Assembly: GCA_037976565.1 (NCBI GenBank)
Contig: CP137682.1
Coordinates: 22,930,800-22,994,799, forward strand
DNA from: Mesocentrotus franciscanus
Lineage: Eukaryota; Echinodermata; Echinoidea; Camarodonta; Strongylocentrotidae
Length of the DNA stretch: 64,000 nt
Reading direction: 5' to 3'
Shown: piece by piece, positions 1-11,619 of the stretch
Numbering within the stretch: position 1 is the first letter of the stretch
How the letters are laid out: each line of letters opens with the position of its first letter
The notes under the pieces: generated by a model
The model's database searches: none
Seen by the model: only the letters and a program-made list of their open reading frames with translations
What the model was told of the DNA's origin: nothing
Made by a program: the position numbers and the translations under genes

Positions 1-235
1 AGCCATGGTAGCCACATCTGTATGAATACTGCTCTTCCTGCAGCCCTTGCGTTTGTTATTACCCCAGTATTGCCAGGTACCCATTTACACCTGGGTAGAG
101 ATGAGAGACAAATGCAGGCTAAACACCTTGTCCAAGAATGTAAGCACTGTGGGAGGATCGAACCCAGAACCTCTCGTATGAGAGTCAAGGGCTTTTACCA
201 ATATACCACAGTGCTCGCTCCCCTAAAACCAGGGG
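1..235 (-). repeat. tRNA-derived SINE, family 1, partial
   Basis: On the minus strand, 144-215 reads as a tRNA-like head: a 7-bp acceptor-type pairing (AGCACTG with CAGTGCT) and a B-box-like GGTTCGATCC. The anticodon arm does not pair properly, so this is not a functional tRNA. Downstream on the same strand comes a body with the signature 'acccaggtg..aaatgggtacctgg' (about 75-108). The same signature recurs at 19.5 kb and 35.03 kb, which defines a dispersed SINE family. The element runs off the window edge. Confidence 0.6.
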
Positions 236-530
236 GGGGTGTTTCACAAAGACTAAGATCGACTTTAAGTTGGACTTAAGTATAACAGGCCGTTCATGCC
301 ACTGTTTGCTCTTACCATTTACTGGCATTTGTCTTTCAAGGGACGTACAAATCGTGGTTTCAAATCTACAGAGTTTACGTTTTTTGATAGTTCATTATTG
401 AAGGAAAAAATATCATCTAAAGATTATAATTTAGAGACCAATGGGGATAGCAACCAATGGCATGAATGGCCTGCCATACTTAAGTCCAACTTAAAGTCGA
501 TCTTGGTCTTTGTGAAACACCCCCCTTGTT
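229..530. mobile_element. MITE with ~70-bp terminal inverted repeats
   Basis: The left arm (about 231-306) and right arm (about 455-529) are inverted copies that begin GGGGGGTGTTTCACAAAGAC and end near TTCATGCCA, with only a few mismatches. The central ~150 bp is unique and no transposase is visible. It is a non-autonomous DNA transposon of unassigned superfamily. Target-site duplications could not be read with certainty because the ends lie in G/C runs. Confidence 0.7.
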
Positions 531-562
531 TTAGTGACCACCTCTCTATAAAGTAATAATAA

Positions 563-1116
563 TACAGTGAAACCTGCTTTAGCAACCACATGTATAGAAA
601 GACCTTGTGTCTATAAAGACCACATTTTCTGTTTCCCTTCAATAGTGTTTGTCATTGGAACCTGTTCTAAAGGAACCTATATATCAAGACCACCTGCCTG
701 TAAAGACCGCTTTCCATGTCTCCCTTAATGCCCCTCCAAAGTGATGGGAGCCCTAAATTCGCCAAAAATTTGATGGCAAAATTTCACTTAAATTGTATCA
801 TCAATGTGAAAGAGGATGTCATTTAAGACACACTTCTGCAAAGATTTCCCCCAAAAAAACGTGTTTGAAGACAAATATTGATAAAAGAATACGTAATTTG
901 GGTTTTCTGTTGTATGCAGAAAACCTAAATTTTGTATTCTTTCATCAATATTCAACTTCAAACACATTCGTTTTGAAAATCCTTGAAGAATTGTGTCTTA
1001 AATGACATCCTCTTTCACATTATGATACAATTTAAGTGAAATTTTGCCATCAAAATGTTGGGGCTCTCAACACTTAGAGGGGCTTTAAATGGCCTTTATA
1101 CACAGGTTTCACTGTA
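563..1116. mobile_element. Fold-back MITE, pogo/Tigger-like, TA target site
   Basis: The ends are TA|CAGTGAAACCTG (TA at 563-564) and CAGGTTTCACTG|TA (TA at 1115-1116). The interior is itself largely palindromic: the stretch with 'gatggcaaaatttcactt' (~772-790) is mirrored at about 1035-1055, with the centre near 905-920. The TA duplication and CAGT.. ends fit the Tc1-mariner/pogo group (family knowledge). Related copies with CAGTCAAACC ends lie at 16.9 kb and 54.9 kb. No transposase is present. Confidence 0.8.
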
Positions 1117-1692
1117 GCTACATTTATATACATATCCATCCCAGCGGGTGTTCAGTGCACCAACAAAATACTATTATTTGTGGACCAATTAGGTGCATGA
1201 ATGGACCCAAACGTTGATTCACAAATTCAACCTCCCATTCAGTCATACGTATTCTATAGAGATGCCCTTCAAGTTCACCCCATTATATATCAGTTTCTAC
1301 AGCTAATTTTTTCTGTTTTCTCAACAAAAATTAAAAAAGAGGTGTTGAATACCGGTATTAAATCAATTCTATAGCACTCATCTACTGTATAACATTTATA
1401 CAAATATGTTAAATTACGAAGGAAACTAAAACTTAAATTTTGTTTCACAAATACAATATAAATCTTGGAGATGCGTTATTCATCCAAAAAATAAGTACAA
1501 GGTGGAAATAAAATTAGAAATAAATATTTTCTAGCATAATATCAGTTACAAATTGATGAGAAATTATATTTAGACTATATCCTTTGTGGGAAGCACCATA
1601 ACTTCTTACCACGCTTACTCCAGTACCGGTACTGTTAAAATCATTTTTTTATCAAGAGTACCCCTCTCTCCCTCCACCCCTCTCTCTATCTC

Positions 1693-1726
<34 letters not shown>

Positions 1727-1733
1727 ATCACAG
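1117..1733. other. Non-coding stretch upstream of first visible SFI1-like exon
   Basis: AT-rich sequence with no supportable exon or repeat, apart from a CT-rich microsatellite (about 1668-1722) that doubles as the polypyrimidine tract of the acceptor at 1732-1733. It is probably intron, because the first visible exon starts in the middle of a coding repeat without a start codon. Confidence 0.5.
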
Positions 1734-4700
1734 GCCTGGCAAACATGGAGAGGATCACAAGCCAATTATCAGAAAGCTGAAAGCATGAGAGGAGAAAGAG
1801 AGAAGTCCCTACTGAGGCAGTCTTTCAATGCCCTACGGAACTGGGCCAGAGGTTGGTATATCAGCTTTATCCTTGTCTTCTCTTTCTTTGCTTGTTTGTA
1901 TATCAGACTATGTAAATGTGTGTTTATAATCTCTCCCTCCTCTCCTTCATCTCTCTCTCTTTCTCGCTCTATCTCTCTCTCTCTCTATCTCTCTCTCTCT
2001 ATCTCTCTCTCTCTCTCTCTATCTCTCTCTGTCTTACTTTGTCTCTCTGTCTATCCATGTCTGTCTCAGCCTGTAGTTACCCATTGTTGCTGTTGTTTTT
2101 TAATGTATCTGTATGTGTATGTATCTACAGTATTTCCTTCCTCCTGAAATTATCTTAGCCCTAAACCTATATCTTATTAGATGAAATCAAACTTGAGGCA
2201 AATGTCACAGGAACAAATCTTGGTTCACCCATCTAAACACCAAGCAGCCTCTGAGTAAATTGAGGCCTGATTCATAGATCATACCTCTGAACTAAATCTC
2301 CAAACTGACTGATTTCTTGGCCATTCAGGGTAATTTAATTTGTTTGGTTGGTCCATAGTCGGATGTCATGTTGGTCTCATCGATGTGACTGGCATGTAAC
2401 AGTCCAGCATCTGTCCATATTTTTTCGTTGTTAGATCACTCGGGGAGGAGAATCGTTCTGCATTGTGTACAAGCCAGGAAGAATCATTTCACCCTCAAGA
2501 CGACATTTGCAGTATGGCGAGATGAGAGCCGATTGAGACAGCTGGCCAAAGATCATCATAACATGTGCATCCAGAGGAGGTATGGCACATTTTTTTCCCC
2601 AACCCATAGCAGTACAGGGTTTTCTAAAAGTCTAGATGAATCACCTTTTCCTCACATTAGCTCACATTAGTTATTGGTATTTTCCACACTTTCATAGTTA
2701 CCGGTAAGTGAAATAAAAATGTATATTAAATGAAACAGTTTGAATTTAAATTTCATAGAAAATCAACAAAGAAGTGCAGATTGTACAAAAAATAGTGATT
2801 TCACTTTGCGTTGCCAATTTAGAGACTTCAGAGGTTACCGGTAGTTTAGATTAAATTGCTCTTGTTTATGAACGGCCCAATGAATTGCAACAGAAAGGGA
2901 CTCAAATTTTCCAGCAATTTTTTTTTTTTTTCTCTATGACTTTAGAAGCTTATGTACAATTTGTAATTCAGAGCATTCTAGATCAAAAGATAAAATGGAA
3001 AAAGACAGTGTGAAGCCCTGCTATGAATTTATATAATAATTTTTATTTTTTGTGTGCTTCTTTTAAGTGCTTTATGCAGGGTTCTAATCGCTTGGAGGAG
3101 TTTCAGTCAGAAACAGAAGGTCTTAAATGCTCTCCACCAGAAGGTCACAAGTCGAGTGATCGATAGAAGACAGCATGAAGCTTTCAGAGTGTGGAAAGAC
3201 ACCTACCTTGCAACTCGGGAAGCAGAAGCTAAACTGAGTACTTTCCTAAAGAGAAAGGAGCAGCACTTCTTGCTAGGTATGAGTGGATTATTACTTGATC
3301 GTCATATTCATATTCATACTCATGCTTTTGTGTTTGTGTTCATATGTGTGTTTGTGTTTGTGTGTATGGGCATGTTGGTGGGTGTGGGTGTGTGTTTTTG
3401 TGTTCATGTTCATTGTCATAATCATAGTGTTATTCACATCATTTATATTTATATGTATATTAATAATTTATATTTATATGTATATTAATAATTTATATTT
3501 ATATGTATATTAATAATTTGTATTCATATTCATAAGTTATAATCAAATTCATATTAATAACTTATATTCAAATTCATATTCATAATTTATATTAATATGG
3601 GTATTCATAATTTATATTCATATTCATATTCATAATTTATATTCATATTCATATTCATAATTTATGTACACATTCGCATTCAAATTCAGAGTTCTTTGGT
3701 CATGCACAAAATGTTGTACATCTAGCATAAAGATCATTCTCTAGCTGTTTCCGGTAGATGGGGTGGTTGTGTATCTGGACACTTAAACAAAAATTCTCTC
3801 TGTCCATCTCTCTCTCCCCCCATCTCTCCATCTCCCTCCAGCTCCAAAATAATGTTTGATTTTATGTTCTTGCAGGTGCTTTAGTGACTGGCGTAATGAG
3901 GTACATGAGGTCCAGGCCCAGCGACTGAGAGAGAGGAGGAGGATGAGATGGGCAGTGGCAAGATGGAGGAGGAGCATGGAAAGAAAGAAATTGATAAGAC
4001 AGTATGAGAGCGATCTAGAGGAGCTAGCAGTGCTTCACTGGGACCATGGTGTGAGGTAAGCAGGGTTCAGTCATTGGAGATGGGTTGATGGTGATGGTGG
4101 TGGTAATGGTGGTGGTAATGGTCGTGATGGGGGTGGTGGTGATGGTGATGGTGATGAGGATGGTGATGATGGTGATGATGAGGATGGTGGTGATGGTGAT
4201 GATGATGATGAGGATGGTGATGATGGTGATGATGAGGATGGTGGTGATGGTGATGGTGATGGTGATAGTGATGATGGTGATGATGAGGATGGTGGTGATG
4301 GTGATGATGATGATGAAGATGGTGATGGTGATGATGATGAGGATGGTGATGGTGAGGATGGTGGTGGTGATGGTGATGGTGATGATGATGATGAGGATGG
4401 TGATGGTGATGATGATGAGGATGGTGATGGTGAGGATGGTGGTGGTGGCGATGGTGATGATGATAGTGATAATGATGATGATGGTGATGATGGTGATGAT
4501 GATCGTGATGGTGATGGTGATGATGGTGAAGATGAGGATGGTGGTGGTCGTGATGAGGATGGTGGTGGTGGTGATGGTGATGGTGATGATGAGGATGATG
4601 ATGGTGATGTTGATGGTGATGATGGTGATGGTGATGGTGATGGTGATGGTGATGATGATGATGGTGAAGATGAGGATGGTGGTGGTGGTGATGATGAGGA

Positions 4701-7700
4701 TGGTGGTGGTGGTGATGATGAGGATGGTGGTGGTGGTGATGGTGATGAGGATGGTGGTGGTGGCGATGGTGATGGTGAGTAAGGTTCTTGGTGGTGATGG
4801 TGATGATAATGTTGATGATGATGATGTAAAGTAGGAGGAGGAGGAGGAGGAGGATAATGAGGGTGATGGTGTTGATGAGGATGGTGGTGGTGGTGGTGCT
4901 CACTCACTGCTCATGATCATGATAATGATGGTGATGCTGATGGTGGTGATGATGACAATGGTGATAATGATGGTGGAGATGGTGCTGATGATGATCAGTG
5001 TGGTTGTGGTAGCAGTAGGGAGGACGATAAACCTGAATGAAATTAGATGTGGAGATTAAAATAATGTGTAGTCAAACAAAATCAGAAAGCCATTTTCTTC
5101 ACAAATGCTTTTACCTTTGTTTCCATTGTGATACCTACAGACGAGGATATTTCAACAAATGGAGGTCAACTCTTCAAGCAGTTAGACATCAAAGAAGAGA
5201 GTGCTTTCTGGAACAGAAATATGGCCTCCTATGGAAGCAGCATGTCACTCAGATGCTAATGGCCCAAGCCATGGTGAGCCCTCTGCAGCCCCATTCACAT
5301 TTGCTTAGGGAAACTGCTGCGATAAACTGCTGAGGCATAATGTGTTCACATTTCTCTATCTTATTATGTGTACCACACTCATTGAATGTAGCTTTTACCT
5401 TTTTTCATCCCCACATGCATTTCGTGTACAAGCAAGAAATGCACTTGTCAGAGGACTTTAGTGCCATGTCAGTGTGCGAACCCATGACCTTTGCATCGCC
5501 AGTCAAGTATTTTTTCAGATTTCTGTAAGAAGTCTGTAACTGCCATTGACACTACGTATCTCTTACGCTTTCATGCATGCAGCCGACGGTTTAGACCACT
5601 CGACTTAACACCTCATGTCGATGGCATGGCAAGCAAACTGTAATCATTGTGACTGCTACATTTCCTTTCATTCTGTTCTTTCTTTCTTCTTCTTTTTTCT
5701 TTTTCGTTACAGGCAAGGTACTTGAGGCTTGAGAGATGTTGGAAAGCTTGGAGAAAACGCTTCATAATTGATCGTGTCTCAAGAGAGATGTTGGAACAGG
5801 ATCAACGTATGCTTCTAACCAAGGTTGGTATGAAATCGTGTAGTTTCCTATGAAGGCTTGCTCACATATGTCTCTGTAAATCACTGCAGTTTACCCGGGA
5901 AGATTTGTTCAGTTTACTGCGCTTCATTTTTTGTAGCTTATAACACACAGATAAGTAAGTACATGTAGCACCTTTCTTGTGCGTAGCTACTTTTTTTCAT
6001 CCCCAATTGCAATTCATTCAGCACACGCAAAAATGCCGTAGGAAGGCGTGGCAGTTTACCCTGACATATGCGAACGGGCCTTCAGGCAAGATTTTTATAT
6101 AAAGATTTTTTCGGATTAGGTCGAGTTATAGTAAAAAGTTGAGTTATAGTAAAAAAGAAAACTAATTTGTGAGCTCTCTCTCTCTCTTTATGATAGTTTT
6201 GAAAGATTATCATAGTGGAAATGTCCCCATGTTAGAAATATGACTTGAATTATTTTGAAACTTTGAGGACCAAATTTAGATGCATGTGTGTCTGTGATCT
6301 CAAGTACCCAAGTATGTGTGCTATGCTTTCCTTTTCTTTGTGATAATTTAGCAAGATTCAGCCAATTTATATTTGTAATTATTACTAAACCTAGTAATTC
6401 TAGATTTATCTTCAGTTGTGTACTACATAATCTACCCCTCCAAATAACTATTATAGTGTTTCTTTTTAAATGCAGTCACATGACCTTTAATGTTGCTTTC
6501 ACAAAAACTGAGAGATACTTGTCATATTTATTTTTTGGAATTTAAAAAAAAATCAAGTTAAGAGTACTATTGTATGAGTTTATTATTTATAAGTTTTTAT
6601 TTCTTAGACATTCATGAATCTGTTTCTGTTCCTCAAACTTTTATTTCAAGTAAATATGTGTAGATGCTTAATACAAGTAGCTTTTGTACTGATGATAGCA
6701 CAAAACAGAATTCAACAAAACTTACTAATGTTAAAGGGGAATACCGAACTAAAAAAGAAAATAGTCAAATTATATACCTTTTTCAAGCTTAGTGCATGAA
6801 AAACACAACACCGTTTAGTTTATCCCTTTAGAAGGTTGCGTTTAGGAGAACGGCTGCTTAGAAAATTGTACAATGGATCATGTTCAACTGGAAGATTTGT
6901 GAGAATTATTGAGGCCGATTTGATGACGTCATGGTGAATAGCAAACCGGGAAGTATCGCGCAGAGCCTATCTTGCGAGTGCCGAGCTAACCGAGACTAGC
7001 TCGAAGAGAGCAAATGTTGAATGCTGGTACCTCTTAATTCCAAGACCCGTACTGGTCTGAATAACACAAAATATGAAATATAATTGCTTACTACTTCAAT
7101 TCTCGTCTGCAATCATACTTTTTCTCGGGTAAATAAAGTCTGCTGAATATTAGTTCGGCCCGCGAATAATTAAAGTATAAACTTAGTAGTCTATTAACTT
7201 TAATAGTGCAATCGATACAATCTTCGTCCATGGGCCATGAAGCAGACGATGCAAAACCAAATACACCGGCAAACATGATGATCTTTTCTTTCCCTTTCTT
7301 TGAAAATAATGTATTTGAAAGAATGATGCATAATGATGAGAGAATTTTTCATATAAATTTAACGAAGTGTGGTCAATTTCATTTTTAGAAGCTGCAGCTA
7401 ATATATATGTAGTTATAAATAGATCGAGAGACCCGGACACTGCAATGCACACACTTGAATTTTGCGGTACGCACTATACTGTACTGCACTACTTCGACGC
7501 GTCGGAGCCCTGTGACAGCCTCTATCTAGATCTACTCAATACTGGAGTAATTTCTAAAGTCTATTCTAAGTCAGTAGCAGTGCTCGCTTCATTTTCAATG
7601 AATAAAAACAAATCTCACCAATCTAAACTATGAAGCCTATTTTCATCTGGCATTGGCCTTGCGTCACCAACATTGTCCTCTGGTCTGCCGTGTGGCAATG

Positions 7701-8432
7701 GCTCTAACTACCAAGTTCCAAATCTGACCATTTCAACCCCTTCACCCTTAACCACGGCATCAGCATCCAGTGCCCCGCCGTGCTCGTCACCATCACCTTC
7801 TCCAACTTCACCAGGATCCTCATCACTCGTTTCATCCTGGCTATCACTCCGGCTATCTTCGCTTTCACGTTCAAAGTCCATTACCAAATCATCTTGGTCA
7901 TCACTAAAAGTAATGGACGATGCCATTATCGTACAATTTTGAGATCTCCAACAAGGAGAACCCACAAAAACAAAACCTTCAATACTTTCTATTCATATGC
8001 AAATACGGCAACTTGTACAATAATAGTGCAGTCAGTCGCTTATTGCATTCACCCCATGACGACATCGGCAAACCTCCAAATTTTACTCCGAGACCTAGAT
8101 ACCAGGGAGGTGTCAGATTAGAAACTTCAATGCATTCTAACTCCATCTCAGGAAAGCCATTTTTAACGGAGAAAAAAGCAAATCGTTGTCCCACTCTTTC
8201 ATTTCATATATAATATATTTTGTTTGGTATTCTCCTTTAAAGACTATATGCCTTACTATTTTGCTAGAAAATGTATAATACATGTAGATGAGCATTGAGA
8301 AAAGTAAGATATTAAAAGAAAATCAAGATAGTAGCTTTTACTATGTGAATTACAAATGATCTCTTGCAGGTTTTCCACCAATGGCACCAACTTTCTGTTC
8401 TACAGAGAACGGAACTAGGCTCTAAAAAATGA
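1734..8432 (+). CDS. SFI1-like: SFI1-like centrin-binding-repeat protein, 3' part (7 exons)
   Basis: Exons read from splice signals and phase: 1734-1851, 2435-2579, 3080-3276, 3876-4055, 5141-5273, 5713-5823, 8370-8432 (stop TGA 8430-8432). The product is a long helical, Arg/Lys/Glu-rich chain with evenly spaced aromatic and tryptophan repeats, for example FNALRNWAR, FAVWRDES, LIAWRSFSQ, AFRVWKDTY, CFSDWRNE, YFNKWRSTL, CWKAWRKRF and VFHQWHQL. Such repeats are the hallmark of SFI1-type proteins, which bind centrin along a rod at centrosomes and basal bodies (family knowledge). Phases match at every junction except between exons 3 and 4, where one leftover base meets an exon needing two. The 5' half lies outside the window. 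CCDC191-type proteins carry similar repeats, so the exact orthologue is uncertain. Confidence 0.75.
1935..2062. repeat. (CT)n microsatellite
   Basis: Intronic run of ctctct/ctat units, plus strand pyrimidine. The serine/leucine-rich open frames across it are artefacts of the repeat. Confidence 0.85.
3290..3680. repeat. AT-rich tandem repeats (ttcata and tatattaataattta units)
   Basis: In the intron after SFI1-like exon 3. Short units of the type 'attcat' and an ~18-bp unit 'taataatttatatttatatg' recur, with a GT-rich stretch at about 3325-3400. The tract evidently arose by slippage and no coding content is seen. Confidence 0.75.
4083..4995. repeat. (GAT/GGT)n trinucleotide array, ~0.9 kb
   Basis: Almost uninterrupted mixture of gat, ggt and gag triplets in the intron between SFI1-like exons 4 and 5, starting about 27 bp after the donor at 4056. 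Every frame on both strands stays open: Met/Val on plus, poly-His and poly-Ser/Pro on minus. Those frames are by-products of the repeat, not genes. A related array lies at 59.3-60.1 kb. Confidence 0.95.
5330..5625 (-). repeat. Degraded tRNA-derived SINE remnant
   Basis: Minus strand: an A-box-like 'gtcgagtggtctaaa' (~5588-5602) and, about 80 bp further on, 'cttgactggcgatgcaaagg' followed by 'tcatgggttcg'. The latter matches the head of the SINE at 19.38 kb. The spacing suggests an internal insertion in an old copy. Confidence 0.4.
5824..6730. other. SFI1-like intron 6, unique sequence
   Basis: No gene or clear repeat is seen apart from a short duplication of 'gagttatagtaaaaa' (about 6124-6155) and a brief CT run (6176-6188). 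It is part of the long intron between the exons ending at 5823 and starting at 8370. Confidence 0.6.
6731..8240. mobile_element. TTAA-flanked DNA transposon remnant (piggyBac-like ends)
   Basis: The left end TTAA|AGGGGAATACCGAAC (TTAA 6731-6734) and right end GTTTGGTATTCTCCT|TTAA (TTAA 8237-8240) are inverted matches, bounding 1502 bp. The TTAA duplication is characteristic of piggyBac-type transposons (family knowledge). Inside, on the minus strand, an acidic frame begins with Met near 7926 (MASSITFSDDQDDLVMDFE, then a Ser/Asp/Glu-rich stretch) and ends near 7708. A second frame (8194-7979) contains LTPPWYLGLGVKFGGLP. No piggyBac transposase could be recognised. The element sits in the last SFI1-like intron. 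Confidence 0.65.
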
Positions 8433-9728
8433 CCATGGTCCTGGAACTCATAATGGACATCTAAAACTAGGCTCTAAAGAATGACTGCCCATGGTCCTGG
8501 AACTCATAACGGACATCTAAATAGAGAACGGAACTAGGCTTTAAAGAATGACTGCCCATGGTCCTGGAACTCATAATGGACATCTAAATAGAGAACAGAA
8601 CTAGGCTCTAAAGAATGACTGCCCATGGTCCTGGAACTCATAATGGACATCTAAATAGAGAACGGAACTAGGCTTTAAAGAATGACTGCCCATGGTCCTG
8701 GAACTCATAATGGACATCTAAATAGAGAACAGAACTAGGCTCTAAAGAATGACTGCCTATGGTCCTGGAACTCATAATGGACATCTAAATAGAGAACAGA
8801 ACTAGGCTCTAAAGAATGACTGCACATGGCCCTGGAACTCGTAATGGACATCTAAATAGAGAACGGAACTAGGCTCTAAAGAATGACTGCACATGGTCCT
8901 GGAACTCATAATGGACATCTAAATAGAGAACGGAACTAGGCTCTAAAGAATGACTGCACATGGTCCTGGAACTCATAATGGACATCTAAATAGAGAACAG
9001 AACTAGGCTCTAAAGAATGACTGCACATGGCCCTGGAACTCGTAATGGACATCTAAATAGAGAACGGAACTAGGCTCTAAAGAATGACTGCACATGGTCC
9101 TGGAACTCATAACGGACATCTAAATAGAGAACGGAACTAGGCTTTAAAGAATGACTGCCCATGGTCCTGGAACTCATAATGGACATCTAAATAGAGAACA
9201 GAACTAGGCTCTAAAGAATGACTGCCCATGGTCCTGGAACTCATAATGGACATCTAAATAGAGAACGGAACTAGGCTTTAAAGAATGACTGCCCATGGTC
9301 CTGGAACTCATAATGGACATCTAAATAGAGAACAGAACTAGGCTTTAAAGAATGACTGCCCATGGTCCTGGAACTCATAATGGACATCTAAATAGAGAAC
9401 GGAACTAGGCTTTAAAGAATGACTGCCCATGGTCCTGGAACTCATAATGGACATCTAAATAGAGAACAGAACTAGGCTCTAAAGAATGACTGCCTATGGT
9501 CCTGGAACTCATAATGGACATCTAAATAGAGAACAGAACTAGGCTCTAAAGAATGACTGCACATGGCCCTGGAACTCGTAATGGACATCTAAATAGAGAA
9601 CGGAACTAGGCTCTAAAGAATGACTGCACATGGTCCTGGAACTCATAATGGACATCTAAATAGAGAACTGAACTAGGCTCTAAAGAATGACTGCACATGG
9701 TCCTGGAACTCATAATGGACATCTAAAT
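8399..9728 (+). repeat. 67-bp minisatellite, ~20 copies
   Basis: Tandem unit of 67 bp (tagagaacggaactaggctc ... aatggacatctaaa) repeated about 20 times with single-base variants (tgcccatgg/tgcacatgg, aacgg/aacag, ctcta/cttta). The first unit overlaps the last SFI1-like coding exon (8370-8432). The unit therefore contains the final codons (RTELGSK..) plus the stop and adjacent 3' sequence, and most later units keep the same short frame ending in TGA. Two multi-unit blocks (about 8520-8900 and 9115-9590) share the same order of variants, so amplification also involved larger segments. Confidence 0.95.
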
Positions 9729-10030
9729 ATGTTGATAGAGTTTCGTGCAGTGGATACTTGTTATGAAACGCTCTGGGGCTGTAATCTGAAAATGATGTTA
9801 TCTTATACTTAAAGAAAAATGATGTTAATTATCATAATAAACTCAAAATACACAAAATTAACAATTACCATTGGTGCTTGCACGAATGTCTCTTTTAACT
9901 TTACGGGATTGAAGCCAGCCTCACACACACATCAACCAATGGCTTGTTCTAATTTTGATTTCTTATGACAGTTAACATTGTTTTACTAACGGATAACATC
10001 GTTTTCAGAAAACCACCGTTATAATATAAG
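9729..10030. other. Intergenic sequence downstream of SFI1-like gene
   Basis: AT-rich, no recognised gene or repeat. It probably contains the 3' UTR or polyadenylation region of the SFI1-like gene (for example 'aataaa' near 9836), but no site can be fixed. Confidence 0.4.
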
Positions 10031-10305
10031 TAGGGTTCCCACGGCCACGGAAAAACCGGGAAAGTCATGGGAAAATAAATTCTTCTGGAAAGTCATGGAA
10101 AATGAAAATACTTCTAAAGTCTTGGAAAGTCATGGAAAATCATTGAAATTGATCGTGGGTGTGGGCTGTTTGTGGCTATGGTAGCCTTCCAATTTGAACT
10201 GACAATTCGTACGCTGCTTGGATCCGGCACCCATACCCAAATGGTACTTATCTGGTCATGGAATGTCATTGAATTTGGTTCTCAAATTTATGTGGGAGCC
10301 CTGAA
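10031..10305. mobile_element. hAT-like MITE
   Basis: The ends TAGGGTTCCCAC (10031) and GTGGGAGCCCTGA (ending ~10304) are inverted. The interior repeats 'gggaaagtcatgg' and 'tggaaaatcattg', a pattern seen in many animal hAT-derived short elements (established). No 8-bp duplication could be confirmed. Confidence 0.55.
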
Positions 10306-11422
10306 TCAGGTATTATTGTTCTAAGGTAATTGTGCCGATTCCAGCTCTTAATATTGTTTTGTATTTCAAACTTGATACAATGAGATACCTGATAAAGCAA
10401 GGTAATTTTTATGGCCCCAATATTGATTTTATTACACTGTACTTTCCAGTACTTAAAATTGTGTTGATTAACATTAGAAAACAAACACACAAGCACGAAC
10501 AAAACTATGTACAAAGCTAAGTCTTCCAACATGTAAATTGCAATGATATAAAGATAGATGAAATATAATTTAAGTAAAGAAATGCACATGAATATAAGGC
10601 TGTAAAGTTGAACAAATTTAATACACAGGAGAAAGTTGAACAAATCATATTATTTATTACTTCGTATGTGCAATAAATATTTTCATTATGTCAGAAGCAT
10701 TTATTCTTTATTTACAGGGCACTATTTTGTTGCATTTTTTATGCATATCATTCCTATTTTTATCTCCTGTTATCTTATGTAATAGCAGACTTGGTGTGTA
10801 ATTTACATTGTGTTTATTTGTGTTATAAATTATATTTTTGAGAACATGTAAATGTTATTAGAAAGCTGTAATGTAGTCGGGTTTTAATGATAGCGGCATT
10901 GATTTAATTTTTTTTCCCTCAAAAGGCTCATTCACATATAATGCGGTAAACGGCAGTAAAACAACTTGATGTGTAGACCATTTGACGTACGCGCTCGCAT
11001 GGAATAGGGCGTGCACGAAACCGAAGTAGGAGTTGGGTTGCGTACGCGCCATTTAATGTTATCCTTTCTTCACATATGATTAAAAGTTTGATGAGGTTGA
11101 ATTTATACAATCTAGCTACATAGAAATTTTTTTAGGAGGTGATTAGTACAATGCCATGCACTTATTTAGCCTTAGCGGTTTTACTGTGGCATATGTGAAT
11201 GAGGCTAAAATAGCAGCAAATTAGTTCAATTTTTATATAGTCTTTTGGGGTATTTTTGAGTAATCACATACCTTTTATCATTTACAATCAAGAATTTGAA
11301 CAATCAAGAAAAAAAGGAGGTAGAAGTCTGAAACATGTGCCAAAATGTGTACATGTACAGTTTTGGTTACATTGAGAATGAAATGGACCAAAACTTTCTT
11401 CTTGCCAAATTCACTACTTACA

Positions 11423-11427
<5 letters not shown>
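10306..11427. other. Intergenic AT-rich sequence
   Basis: No gene supported. Frames here are short and without family resemblance. The words 'cattcacatataatgcgg' (~10930) and 'catatgtgaatgaggc' (~11192) may be the inverted ends of an old MITE (about 10920-11210). Confidence 0.4.
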
Positions 11428-11471
<44 letters not shown>

Positions 11472-11490
11472 TAGAGAGAGAGAGAGAGCA
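11428..11490. repeat. (GA)n microsatellite
   Basis: About 60 bp of agagag with one interruption (aaggtag near 11467). Confidence 0.9.
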
Positions 11491-11619
11491 AGACACTTGT
11501 TCATATTTCATATGTGGGTCAGATTGTGGCACGTCCAAGTTATTCAGTCATTTGGTGTCTCGTATTGTGGAGTTTTGAATAAGAATTGAAATCAAATGTG
11601 TCGTTTCATTTCATATTTG

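Noticed and set aside
4067..4907. Long minus-strand frames rich in His or Ser/Pro (278 aa each)
   Set aside because: Both, and a 249-aa Met/Val plus frame, lie wholly in the (GAT/GGT)n array; frames are open only because the triplet repeat lacks stops.
8399..9728. CRISPR array
   Set aside because: Units are contiguous 67-bp tandem copies without variable spacers, in a eukaryotic gene end.
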